This document shows, piece by piece, positions 1 through 7,216 of a stretch of 40,388 nucleotides of DNA. Both the position numbers and the translations under genes were made by a program. Origin of the DNA: a virus; IMG/VR virus record IMGVR_UViG_3300049783_001949, positions 1 through 40,388 of that record. The stretch is one strand, 5' to 3'. Below the pieces are notes generated by a model. It ran no database searches, was not told the DNA's origin, and was given only the letters and a program-made list of their open reading frames with translations. Each line of letters starts with the position of its first letter. Position 1 is the first letter of the stretch.

Positions 1-208
1 AACTATTCCAGATCATAATCTCTAGAGGACATAAGGACTTACAAGGCAGCACCGGAAATTACTGCACCAATAATGAGCGATAAAAAATGAGCGCACCACA
101 TTGGAGCTCAAAGCCGAAATCAATTTACGTGGCAATTGCCATTACGAAGGATATTGGTTAGAGTAGCCGCCCTCAAAACGCGCTGTATAGGTCGTTGAGT
201 AAGTTTTA
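1..208. other. Host intergenic DNA, no gene recognised
   Basis: I see no convincing coding sequence or RNA gene here. The only clear structure is a perfect 12-bp palindrome, TGGCAATTGCCA, at 130-141. The open frames reading leftward through this stretch run on from the tRNA/repeat region and look like chance frames. Confidence 0.5.
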
Positions 209-462
209 GGAAGCTGCCCGAATGGCTGTTTCTAAGGCTTTGCCGGAGAAAGCGTCCGCAGGACAATAACGAGCACGCAGGCGTGCGGTCCTGACGCTCG
301 TAAAACCATCTAAAAGTGCACAAGAAACGATTTTGGTGAGGTGTCCGAGTGGCTGTTTCGGAGGCTTCGCCGGAGAAAGCGTCCGCAGGACGATAACGAG
401 CACGCAGGCGTGTGACCCTGACGCTCGTAAAACCATCTAAAAATGCACAAGAAACGATTTTG
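209..462 (+). repeat. Two 127-bp tandem repeats carrying the 5' end of tRNA-Ser
   Basis: Two copies of a 127-bp unit lie head to tail. Landmarks recur at exactly 127-bp steps: GGCTG at 224, 351 and 478, and TAAAACCATC at 301 and 428. Each unit begins with a copy of the first roughly 20 bases of the tRNA-Ser gene, then about 105 bases unrelated to tRNA. The second unit's tRNA fragment (336-356) is identical to the real gene; the first (209-229) is diverged. The third period runs into the intact tRNA-Ser at 462. The array looks like tandem duplication of the tRNA promoter region plus its 5' end, the leftmost copy having decayed. Confidence 0.85.
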
Positions 463-551
463 GTGAGGTGTCCGAGTGGCTGAAGGAGCACGCCTGGAAA
501 GTGTGTAACGGGTCAAACTGTTCGAGGGTTCGAATCCCTCCCTCACCGCCA
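462..551 (+). tRNA. tRNA-Ser (anticodon GGA), CCA encoded
   Basis: The acceptor stem is GGTGAGG (462-468) pairing with CCTCACC (541-547), followed by discriminator G and an encoded CCA (549-551). The anticodon loop CTGGAAA (494-500) gives anticodon GGA at 496-498, reading UCC/UCU serine codons. The T arm shows GGTTCGAATCC. The 90-base length with a long variable arm fits the class II serine tRNA. It is upstream of the hsdR remnant and is not the prophage attachment site. Confidence 0.97.
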
Positions 552-564
552 TTATCAACTCAAA

Positions 565-590
565 AGCCCTGTTTTTACAGGGCTTTTTTG
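565..590 (+). terminator. Intrinsic terminator of tRNA-Ser
   Basis: Eight-base stem AGCCCTGT / ACAGGGCT (565-572, 577-584) with a four-base loop, followed by a T run. It lies 13 bases after the tRNA CCA end, in the correct orientation to end the tRNA transcript. Confidence 0.9.
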
Positions 591-655
591 TATCTCGAAT
601 TTACCAAAACAGCCAATGAAACCGTCAAATTTAGGCCCCTACCCGGCTCTACCCA

Positions 656-691
656 ATTAACGGGGGATGGCACTCATCAAACCCCGTTAAT
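656..691. repeat. Inverted repeat between tRNA and hsdR 3' end
   Basis: Ten-base arms ATTAACGGGG (656-665) and CCCCGTTAAT (682-691) are separated by 16 bases. The repeat lies 20 bases beyond the hsdR stop codon on the minus strand. It could stabilise or end the hsdR transcript, but no T run follows on either strand, so a Rho-independent terminator is not established. Confidence 0.55.
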
Positions 692-710
692 GATGAAGAG
701 CCCCCACCCG

Positions 711-775
711 TCACATTGTTTGGTACTTCTTAAAATTCTCAGCCTGCTCAAAGATCTCTTTGTAGACCTCATCCC
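711..775 (-). pseudogene. hsdR: hsdR 3' end, separated by the prophage
   Basis: These bases encode the last 21 residues of a type I restriction R subunit, RDEVYKEIFEQAENFKKY plus three residues and a TGA stop. This is the characteristic C-terminal tail of the EcoR124/DUF3387-type HsdR family. It has no start codon of its own. The upstream part of the same gene is at 37981-39000, 37 kb away. Joining the two at the duplicated ATCCC restores a continuous frame (...YPPVDRD + EVYKEIF...). The split was therefore caused by the prophage insertion. Confidence 0.9.
771..775. repeat. Target-site duplication ATCCC, left copy
   Basis: ATCCC immediately precedes the prophage terminus TGTAG. The same five bases follow the other terminus at 37981-37985. 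A 5-bp duplication is what MuA-type transposition produces. The duplicated bases lie inside hsdR codons (CGG GAT on the minus strand). Confidence 0.93.
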
Positions 776-825
776 TGTAGCGCGCCGAAAAAATCGCGAC
801 AGCGCGCCAAATACTACACAACCAC
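776..825. other. Prophage genetic right end (attR side)
   Basis: The terminus reads TGTAGCGCGCC and a CGCGACA motif follows at 795-801. It matches the other terminus at about 18 of the first 26 positions, including TGTA, GCC and CGCGACA at the same offset. GCGCGCC occurs twice (780-786, 802-808). The methyltransferase stop codon is only 50 bp inside the end, so the right end is very compact. Confidence 0.8.
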
Positions 826-1776
826 CTAAACAGCCTCCAACCTCGCTTCTGCAGTATCGAAATTAGCCTTTTCCATCTCGCAACCAATGAAGCTTCTGCC
901 AGTCCTGATCGATGCCACACCAGTCGTCCCGCCGCCCATAAACGGATCTAGTACCAATTCGCCCTTCCGCGTGCTGGCGGTAACTATATGCTCCATCATC
1001 GCAAGGGGCTTTTCGCACGGGTGTTTGCCTGGATAGAATTGCACCGGCTGGCATACCCACGCATCAGTAAACCAATCACGGCCGTCTAGGTCAAAATACC
1101 GCTTGGCCGGTTTGGTCGCATCATTTATGAGGGCATCACACTGGGCCTTAACCTCTGAATAAGACCGATTTAAACCGCCGTTAAACAACTGTTGAAGCTG
1201 CTCATATTGCGCCTCAGTTGGCAGCCGCCACTGCGATCGACCAAACCAGTGTCCTGCCATTTGAACACCTAGCGCTCGATCTACGTCTGACTGACTTAAA
1301 CCGCTTTCCGCGAGCGCATCCCTCAAGTAGATAATCACCGGCTCGCAAGCCTCAGCTATTGCCGCATGCTGCGCTTTGGCTTCGGAGTACTCCCGCTGGG
1401 TCGCAAATATAATGCGCTCGGTGGCGGGGAAGTAACGTCGTAGGCTGGCACGATGTTGCCTCTTATGCATGCCTGTGGGCTTGATCCACACAATGTGATT
1501 TTCGACCACCATGTGCTTTGCAATCATTCGCTCGACACTGGCAGCCATTTTTGGCCCCATAAACATATAAAGACCGCCGGTTGGCTTAAGAACGCGAACG
1601 CACTCGATGACCACCGATTCAAGCCAGTCTAAAAAATCTTCCTGACTTGCCCACTGATTATCCCACGCATCAGCTTTCACTCGGAAGTAAGGCGGGTCTG
1701 TCGCTACCAGATCGACGCTATTTGATTCCATCTCGGCCAATACGGCCAGACAGTCCCTGTTGTGTAATTTGAACAT
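826..1776 (-). CDS. DNA adenine-type methyltransferase in mom position
   Basis: A 316-residue site-specific DNA methyltransferase. The catalytic motif DPPY is at residues 27-30 and the S-adenosylmethionine motif DPFMGGGTT near the C-terminus at 277-285, preceded by HPCEKP (252-257). Catalytic motif first and AdoMet motif last is the beta-class order; DPPY suggests N6-adenine or N4-cytosine methylation. Residues about 146-199 form an insert with a helix-turn-helix look (SGLSQSDVDRALGV) that may contact DNA. I chose ATG 1776 because GGAAGG lies about ten bases upstream; an upstream in-frame start would lie in the com overlap without a Shine-Dalgarno. The first 59 bases overlap com, as mom overlaps com in Mu. 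Likely role: protecting phage DNA from host restriction. Confidence 0.9.
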   Translation of the reverse strand: MFKLHNRDCLAVLAEMESNSVDLVATDPPYFRVKADAWDNQWASQEDFLDWLESVVIECVRVLKPTGGLYMFMGPKMAASVERMIAKHMVVENHIVWIKPTGMHKRQHRASLRRYFPATERIIFATQREYSEAKAQHAAIAEACEPVIIYLRDALAESGLSQSDVDRALGVQMAGHWFGRSQWRLPTEAQYEQLQQLFNGGLNRSYSEVKAQCDALINDATKPAKRYFDLDGRDWFTDAWVCQPVQFYPGKHPCEKPLAMMEHIVTASTRKGELVLDPFMGGGTTGVASIRTGRSFIGCEMEKANFDTAEARLEAV

Positions 1777-1927
1777 GACGGGCACCTTCCGTGGCGCTCT
1801 GGGCGCTCGCGGTGCTCGTGGCACTCATATTGTTAAAGAACTTGCACCGAGGGCACTTGGCCTCAATGACGGTAAATATCGCTTTTACAAGCAACCGATT
1901 ACACCGGCTACATCGTATTTCCTGCAT
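1718..1927 (-). CDS. com: Com-like zinc-finger translational regulator
   Basis: A 69-residue protein matching phage Mu Com: CSRCNRLLVKA and, 20 residues after the first pair, CPRCKFF form a four-cysteine zinc finger (C-x2-C...C-x2-C). In Mu, Com binds the mom messenger and opens a hairpin that hides its ribosome-binding site. The start is ATG 1927, with GGAGGT seven bases upstream; a longer in-frame extension lacks such a site. The tail after the finger is rich in S, T and A and overlaps the methyltransferase start by 59 bases. Control of the methyltransferase by Com is inferred from gene order and the hairpin at 1782-1815. Confidence 0.9.
   Translation of the reverse strand: MQEIRCSRCNRLLVKAIFTVIEAKCPRCKFFNNMSATSTASAQSATEGARHVQITQQGLSGRIGRDGIK
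1782..1815 (-). promoter_or_regulatory. Hairpin covering the methyltransferase ribosome-binding site
   Basis: In the minus-strand RNA, GCACC (1815-1811) can pair with GGUGC (1786-1782). The GG of the second arm is part of the GGAAGG(U) Shine-Dalgarno of the methyltransferase. Inside lies a second hairpin, GCGC-CCAGA-GCGC (1806-1794). The layout mirrors the Mu mom translation-initiation region, where a stem must be opened by Com. Pairing is seen in the sequence; function is inferred. Confidence 0.55.
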
Positions 1928-2086
1928 GTGAACCTCCACTAAAATCTGGTAGGCTCCCTTTGCTCGACGTCGAGCGGGGCAGCCTTGGCTCACAGTGCTT
2001 GCTACTGTGGGCGGGCGGTTCGGTGTTAGCGCACCGTGCCACTCGCTGTCTCTTTACTTTTAAGCACCATGATCACGGAGGATCAC
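1928..2086. promoter_or_regulatory. Divergent control region between com and csrA-like gene
   Basis: This 159-bp gap separates leftward com from the rightward csrA-like gene. It holds a perfect 14-bp palindrome GCTCGACGTCGAGC (1962-1975), 35 bp upstream of the com start, and two hairpins: CACAGT/ACTGTG (1991-1996, 2004-2009) and CGGTG/CACCG (2021-2025, 2032-2036). By position it should contain the counterpart of Mu Pmom. The 20-bp site found upstream of the lysis and head operons is not present here. Confidence 0.5.
2070..2085 (+). promoter_or_regulatory. GGA hexaloop hairpin over the csrA-like Shine-Dalgarno
   Basis: TGATC-ACGGAG-GATCA forms a 5-bp stem with a six-base loop that presents GGA. 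The loop is itself the Shine-Dalgarno, two bases before the ATG at 2087. A GGA in a hexaloop over a Shine-Dalgarno, here within CACGGAGG (compare CANGGANG), is the classic CsrA/RsmA binding site. It suggests auto-repression or repression by host CsrA. Confidence 0.6.
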
Positions 2087-2239
2087 ATGCTTATACTTTC
2101 CGTACGAACTGGCGAAAGCGTCTACATCGGCGATGACACAACTATCACTTTAATCGCAAAGCTGACCGGCGAAGCTGTGCTAAGGGTCGACACCGAAAAG
2201 GTCATTACGATTGAGCCGACCTTGGTTGCCGAGGATTAA
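2087..2239 (+). CDS. CsrA-like RNA-binding protein, 50 aa
   Basis: The N-terminus MLILSVRTGESVYIGDD aligns without gaps to CsrA (MLILTRRVGETLMIGDE), and the strand pattern continues to residue 42. CsrA dimers bind GGA motifs in mRNA leaders and usually block translation. Two residues important for RNA binding in E. coli CsrA, Arg6 and Arg44, are Val6 and Pro44 here; Leu4, Arg7 and the GE/IGDD turns are kept. The protein also lacks the C-terminal tail of host CsrA. It may have altered specificity or act by forming mixed dimers with host CsrA. It is one of few plus-strand genes in the prophage. Start ATG 2087 follows CACGGAGG. Confidence 0.85.
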   Translation: MLILSVRTGESVYIGDDTTITLIAKLTGEAVLRVDTEKVITIEPTLVAED

Positions 2240-2286
2240 GCACAGTCACGGGTCTTTTCCTTTTCTAATATGGCGTTTAGTGCGGG

Positions 2287-5200
2287 TTATTTGAAAATAT
2301 CGGTCAGCCAGTTCCCAATCGCTGTCAGCTGCGCAGGGCCTGGGTGGTTGTAGAAGTTCGCGTTACACATACTCTCCGCCGAAAGCCCAGAGAAGCCATT
2401 CGCACCAGCCTCCTCAATAAACTGTGTTGAAATATATGCTGACCCACTTTTCTGTGCTGCTAACCATAAGCGCTGGTTACACTTAGCCCAACTAGTGTCT
2501 GATTCACGCCCGCCTTGAGAATTAATGCGCGGACACCCTATGATTATGGTCTCCATACCGACTGCCTGACACGCATCTGCTATTTGTATCACGTTAGCAG
2601 TAGTTGCCCCAGAGGCTATTTCATTCATACCAAAGGCTATTATCGCTAAATCAGCCCCGCTGCCAGCCAGCGCCGCTAGCCTTAGCGGATTAGTGCCGCC
2701 CTTATCATTCCCTCCGTTATCGTAGTTTCCTGAGTGGGATCCGCCGATAGCATAGTTAAGATAAGTTACATTACAGCCGTGGTTCTCAAAGTGGCTCACC
2801 AAGCTCCAGTTCCAGCCTAGTTTAGTATGTATCTGGCCACCGCCGTCATCAAAATCATAAAGCTCGATACTGTTATAGGTGTCAGCTGGGTAAGCTGCAA
2901 AGTAGTTATCTGGTATATCCCTTGTTACGCCATTGGGCGTGTCATACGGTACCCCGCCAGCCTGTATTGCGGTAATAGAATCTCCAGTAGCTGCAATAGT
3001 GACAGCGGCGCCACTGTGCATCTTGGCAATACTCTTTGGCAACATCCGACGGTTATAATCACGTAAGTTCTGTTGCTCCTGCTCATGGCCCTTGCGCGTG
3101 CCATAGAGCCAGTTACTCAACTGGACGATCTCGGATCGCTGACCAGAAACAAAAGCATGTGCTAGAGGAACTTTTCCACCGGTCAGCGTCGGTAGGTATT
3201 CTTCAGGATCTGTGACTCTGTTTGTGCCCTGCACGACTGAAACCGCTCCTGTGAAAGGCTCAAGTTCAATAAGGTCATAGCGTGCCAGACTGTAGGTATA
3301 ATCAATTGTTACAGCAAAGTTTGGAGTATTAATCAACCCGTAAACCTTACCCCCAACATAGATAACTTCATAATCCACACCCTCAGTCAGCACTTGAGAA
3401 TCAGAGACACGGGTTACTACAACATTGTCGATGTAACGATAAGCCAGCTGCTTGTTTACATTAATCAGATTGCGAGGCTGAATATCATATTGCAGGTTCG
3501 CACTCTCAGAATTCGATCCAGACGAAGGAGCCGCTAGTAAGACATCCTGCTCCGGCACAGTAACTTGACCGATGCCGGAAGCGTAGTATGTTGTCTCCGG
3601 AACAGTAACGGTTAGCACACTGGATACAGGGAAAATATCTGGATCAGCGTGACTACGTTGCAATACTTTTGCACTGCCCTGAGCGGTGTTAGCAACGTAT
3701 CGCTCTGCATACACTTCGTACGCGATTGCCGAAAGGTTGCCAACCGCAAAATAACTAGAGCCACCATTTGATGTATAGTAGCCGCGCGCCCAATACGGCG
3801 TCTCAGGCAAAGTTTTGTCTGACTGACCTATACCTAGAAGGCCGTCCGTAGCTTCGACTTTGAGGAAATAGACATATTCCGGCGTCAATGTGCCAGCAGT
3901 GCTAATATCGAATAGCACTTTCTTTATGTCTGGCTCAGTTAATCCCAAATCGGCGGGAGTGTACGATGTCTGTATAAGGTACTCGTCGTTTGTACCAGCG
4001 CCGGGAGTGGCCTCGGGGTCTGAAAACGGGCGGCGGATAAACTCGAATTTAATGCTTGTATTGCTAGCTCCGTCTTGTAGCCATATTGCCGCGGTAGTAG
4101 CCTCGAACACATTTACCGGCCGGAAGCCCACAGCCCAACCATAGAAATCCGCACTTGTCGTATTCCAATACGACCCAGTAAACGTGCGGAATAGTCTTAT
4201 ATACTCCTCAACAGTGAATGCCTCAAGCAAGCCGTCCAAAATCTCTTTGGTCACTGAGGGAGCGTAGCCTACGCAATCGGCTTTAACGATTTTTGTACTG
4301 CCGGGACTCACATACCCCCACCCAGTACCTCCGGACGCGATAAAAACTCCTCGCTGGGTGTCAGTGTAGCTATCATTTTCCGCCCTCCATATACCAAGGC
4401 CAGACTGTTGCTCCGATGCGTCCAGCCCCTCTACTGTAAACAAGTAGCGTTTACTAGAATCAACAATAAATCCAACAGGGAAATCCACTACTGTAGTTGC
4501 ATCATTCAATGCTACCGGAATAATTTCGTCGCGGATTTTTTTCCAGTTAAAAATCCCAGCAACAGAAAAAGTCGGGAAGTCCTCATAAATTGAATACCGC
4601 ACTTTTACAGTCTCGGGAGTTTGATAGTTATTGAGGCCGAACTGTATAGTGTGCACGTACGCGTCGTCGGTGAAGTCCTTGAACACACCCCACGCATCGA
4701 AGTCCGTTGCCTTCCACGTAAACTCAGTTTCCACTAACCCGCTAAAAGCATCCTCTGCTATGGGCAACTTCTGATTTCCGGCACTCGTAACAAGCGAGGA
4801 AAGTATACTCTTGTGGATCTCTGTCTCATCCTGCAACGTATCCGCTACAACAGCGATGCAATCAATAGCAATACCAGAATTGGTTGAATCCAGCGGCACC
4901 CAATTACCTGCAATGTTGATGTAATAACCCTGCAGTTCCTGGGCTGACGCGTCAGTAGTCGAATTAGACATACAGCCAAGCGTAACTTTTACGCCACTGT
5001 TAAGTAGCGTAATTTCTGCTAAGTACCATTTATCTGGGGAAACATCTAAATCGACGTCAAACAGCATGTGAATTCTTTTCGCTGTGCCGTCGGGAGACGC
5101 CGGTAAGCTCCCCTTATCAATGGTTGTAATTAATTTGTCACCTTCAGCCACGTCAGGCACACCGTGGTAGGTGCTGGTCTTCAGACGCGAAAAGAGCTGT

Positions 5201-6312
5201 AATCTAAGCGTGTCACCGTTGTCCAAACCATCAAGCCAAAAAGACAATTTATCAACGTGGCTGTAGTCTGAATACTCAAAGCCTGCAACATAGCCTTTGA
5301 AGCCCGTGCTGGAAGGCCAACCGTTTTTCCTTGGCAATACCCCCTCGAAGGTTTTGACTTCCAAACTTTTCTTACTTAAAGCATAGGCGTTAGACGCATT
5401 AAGTTTTCCGCCTAAATTAAATGAGTCTTGGATCAATGCAGCTGCCGCAACTGTGCGACCAGTAAAAGTGGCGACAGGGCCATCTTCTACAAGCCAGATA
5501 TCATAGACACCATTAGCAGACGTGCTGGGTATACCGAAAAATCCGTCGACATCTCTGTTAGGCGCGCTAGTCAATGAAACTATTGCCCCCGAAGTACCTG
5601 CAACGGAGTCGATATCGGCACTGAGTGCTCCAGTATAGTTCTTACCTGAAGATTGGACATAAGCCTCGGTGAGCACGTTGCCCGAAATGACAACCACCAG
5701 TTTCCCATTCGAGCCTGTCGAGCCAATTACTGGTACTGTGTACTGCCCATCTATACCGCCAGATCCCGAAGCCATTATCGCTACAGTCTTAACACCATTA
5801 CTAAGTGCATCTGCTGTCGATTGATAAATCTCTCGAGCATCTATAGAGATACTCGCCGCCGTTTCAGCCCGTTCCGCCTCAGCACTAATAAACGCTGACT
5901 CCGCAACAGAAAGCGTTAATGACAAAGACCAATCAGCGAAGGTACCAGCCCCAGCCGACTTATCAGCCGAGATAACAAGCTCGCCGGTTTCCACGTCGTA
6001 GCTGCTCACTTGGCCAACAATGTAGTTTATTGGTGATGCTGTGCTCGCCGCTATCACGAACTGGCCAGCGGCAAATGTAAGGTCTGGCTGTACGATGAAT
6101 GTTTTAGGCCCACTCGTATCGACGGTGTTTTCTGTTGTCGAAGTACTTGCAAAGCCGAAGTTTTGAAATAGGTTTAGGATCTCTGCCCGCAAGCCGTTCA
6201 TCCCGCTACCGAAGCCGGGCAGCTCTTGCATGAAGGTTTCCATGCGTTCATCGAAGTTTTCGAGATCTTGTTTGGATGGCAGTGGGGTCGTTAATTCAGG
6301 GACTTCAGGCAT
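2287..6312 (-). CDS. Tail fibre/spike with C-terminal SGNH hydrolase domain
   Basis: A 1341-residue protein, the last gene of the tail operon. The N-terminal about 160 residues include an Ala/Glu-rich helical stretch typical of fibre shafts near the tail. The middle is beta-rich with no enzyme motif that I recognise. From about residue 1108 there is an SGNH/GDSL esterase-like domain: ATGDSIT (Ser1112), AIGGS (Gly1190), FGMNE (Asn1230) and NHPG (His1323). The usual Asp three residues before the His is not present, so the triad may be a dyad. Such domains deacetylate or cleave surface glycans, which fits receptor recognition. The start overlaps the previous gene by 8 bp. Confidence 0.88.
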   Translation of the reverse strand: MPEVPELTTPLPSKQDLENFDERMETFMQELPGFGSGMNGLRAEILNLFQNFGFASTSTTENTVDTSGPKTFIVQPDLTFAAGQFVIAASTASPINYIVGQVSSYDVETGELVISADKSAGAGTFADWSLSLTLSVAESAFISAEAERAETAASISIDAREIYQSTADALSNGVKTVAIMASGSGGIDGQYTVPVIGSTGSNGKLVVVISGNVLTEAYVQSSGKNYTGALSADIDSVAGTSGAIVSLTSAPNRDVDGFFGIPSTSANGVYDIWLVEDGPVATFTGRTVAAAALIQDSFNLGGKLNASNAYALSKKSLEVKTFEGVLPRKNGWPSSTGFKGYVAGFEYSDYSHVDKLSFWLDGLDNGDTLRLQLFSRLKTSTYHGVPDVAEGDKLITTIDKGSLPASPDGTAKRIHMLFDVDLDVSPDKWYLAEITLLNSGVKVTLGCMSNSTTDASAQELQGYYINIAGNWVPLDSTNSGIAIDCIAVVADTLQDETEIHKSILSSLVTSAGNQKLPIAEDAFSGLVETEFTWKATDFDAWGVFKDFTDDAYVHTIQFGLNNYQTPETVKVRYSIYEDFPTFSVAGIFNWKKIRDEIIPVALNDATTVVDFPVGFIVDSSKRYLFTVEGLDASEQQSGLGIWRAENDSYTDTQRGVFIASGGTGWGYVSPGSTKIVKADCVGYAPSVTKEILDGLLEAFTVEEYIRLFRTFTGSYWNTTSADFYGWAVGFRPVNVFEATTAAIWLQDGASNTSIKFEFIRRPFSDPEATPGAGTNDEYLIQTSYTPADLGLTEPDIKKVLFDISTAGTLTPEYVYFLKVEATDGLLGIGQSDKTLPETPYWARGYYTSNGGSSYFAVGNLSAIAYEVYAERYVANTAQGSAKVLQRSHADPDIFPVSSVLTVTVPETTYYASGIGQVTVPEQDVLLAAPSSGSNSESANLQYDIQPRNLINVNKQLAYRYIDNVVVTRVSDSQVLTEGVDYEVIYVGGKVYGLINTPNFAVTIDYTYSLARYDLIELEPFTGAVSVVQGTNRVTDPEEYLPTLTGGKVPLAHAFVSGQRSEIVQLSNWLYGTRKGHEQEQQNLRDYNRRMLPKSIAKMHSGAAVTIAATGDSITAIQAGGVPYDTPNGVTRDIPDNYFAAYPADTYNSIELYDFDDGGGQIHTKLGWNWSLVSHFENHGCNVTYLNYAIGGSHSGNYDNGGNDKGGTNPLRLAALAGSGADLAIIAFGMNEIASGATTANVIQIADACQAVGMETIIIGCPRINSQGGRESDTSWAKCNQRLWLAAQKSGSAYISTQFIEEAGANGFSGLSAESMCNANFYNHPGPAQLTAIGNWLTDIFK

Positions 6313-7216
6313 CGTTCATACTCTCTATATTAAGTACTGCTTGTGAATATTTACCGCGCTTAATGGTTGTGTAAAATCCGTCGTAGTAACCAAACATGGT
6401 CATGGTTTCAAACAAGCCTTTGGCACCAATCCATAGCGCTGGGGTTTGACGGAATCTAGCAGCTTTCATGAAGACGGAATCAAAGATGGCGTTGTCGATC
6501 ATTACCGTAACTTCCATGCGACGACGGAAACCGCGCTTTACAAAATTGATGACGCCGAATTGATTTTCCTGACGCTCACCCAGATCGATTAGCCGGATCT
6601 GCACATCGTATTGAGCAAAGCCGAATGTGGATTTTCGGCCCATAACAAAGTAGCCCCAGCTCACAGCGCCACCGTTTACTGTGATCGTATAAGTTGAGCC
6701 AACTACTGGCGGGATGTCGGTGGCTATGACTTGGGTTTCAAAGAGATTTTCACCGAAGAACCAATCGTAAAAGCCGGTGACTATGGCGCGGTTTTTAAGC
6801 TCGAGCGTTTCGTCATAGTAGGTGCCGTAGCCAGAGCTGGAAGCCTGGATTCTTACCGACGTCGCGTAGAGTTCAGTGAGTGCGATGGTGTCGATACTGT
6901 CTCCAGTAACGACAAAGCTTATCGGGCCAAGTCCGGTAACCGAGGTGTTGCCAGCGTCGTCAAACGCGGCCCAGCGATTCGTCGGCCCAACTTCTAGCCA
7001 GGCAACGCCCAACGTCTCGATGGGATTATTCTCAAAATTAGCGTCAATGACCGATTCGTAAATTTTATGTTGCGCGGCAATGATGACCCTTTGTTTTGCT
7101 GCGTAGGTTTCTTCTACATCCCATTCAGGGTGATCGGTTTCGGGGATATCGTGCGACACCAATTTGGCATCAGTGATTTTTACGCGCTCAACAACGGTAA
7201 ACGGGAGCTGACTCAT
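6305..7216 (-). CDS. Probable tail-tip protein, carbohydrate-binding-like N-terminus
   Basis: A 303-residue protein directly after the tape measure, its ATG overlapping the tape-measure stop (ATGA). Residues about 30-75 (WDVEETYAAKQRVI...YESVIDANFENNP...WLEVGP) resemble short aromatic carbohydrate-binding modules found on phage tails. The remainder is beta-rich with no recognised family. By position it would fill the distal-tail/tip role between tube and fibre. Lambda-type tips need several genes (M, L, K, I, J); none of these is seen here. Function is inferred from position and composition. Confidence 0.65.
   Translation of the reverse strand: MSQLPFTVVERVKITDAKLVSHDIPETDHPEWDVEETYAAKQRVIIAAQHKIYESVIDANFENNPIETLGVAWLEVGPTNRWAAFDDAGNTSVTGLGPISFVVTGDSIDTIALTELYATSVRIQASSSGYGTYYDETLELKNRAIVTGFYDWFFGENLFETQVIATDIPPVVGSTYTITVNGGAVSWGYFVMGRKSTFGFAQYDVQIRLIDLGERQENQFGVINFVKRGFRRRMEVTVMIDNAIFDSVFMKAARFRQTPALWIGAKGLFETMTMFGYYDGFYTTIKRGKYSQAVLNIESMNDA

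Noticed and set aside
209-462. CRISPR array
   Set aside because: Units are 127 bp with no alternating repeat/spacer structure, and they carry tRNA sequence.
462-551. tRNA-Ser as the prophage attachment site
   Set aside because: The prophage begins 224 bp further on, inside hsdR, with a 5-bp duplication and no tRNA 3'-end repeat at the other side. It integrates by transposition, not at a tRNA.
468-866. 132-residue plus-strand frame
   Set aside because: It reads through the tRNA gene, its terminator and the hsdR 3' end, and crosses the prophage border.
711-920. 69-residue minus-strand frame ending in the HsdR tail
   Set aside because: It is a chimera: phage right-end sequence followed by the last 21 residues of hsdR. 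Only 711-775 is host hsdR.
4661-4680. Third copy of the late-activator site (GGTGAAG...CTTGAA)
   Set aside because: It lies within the fibre gene, lacks the palindrome and the CCTNATTT extension, and is not ahead of a gene.
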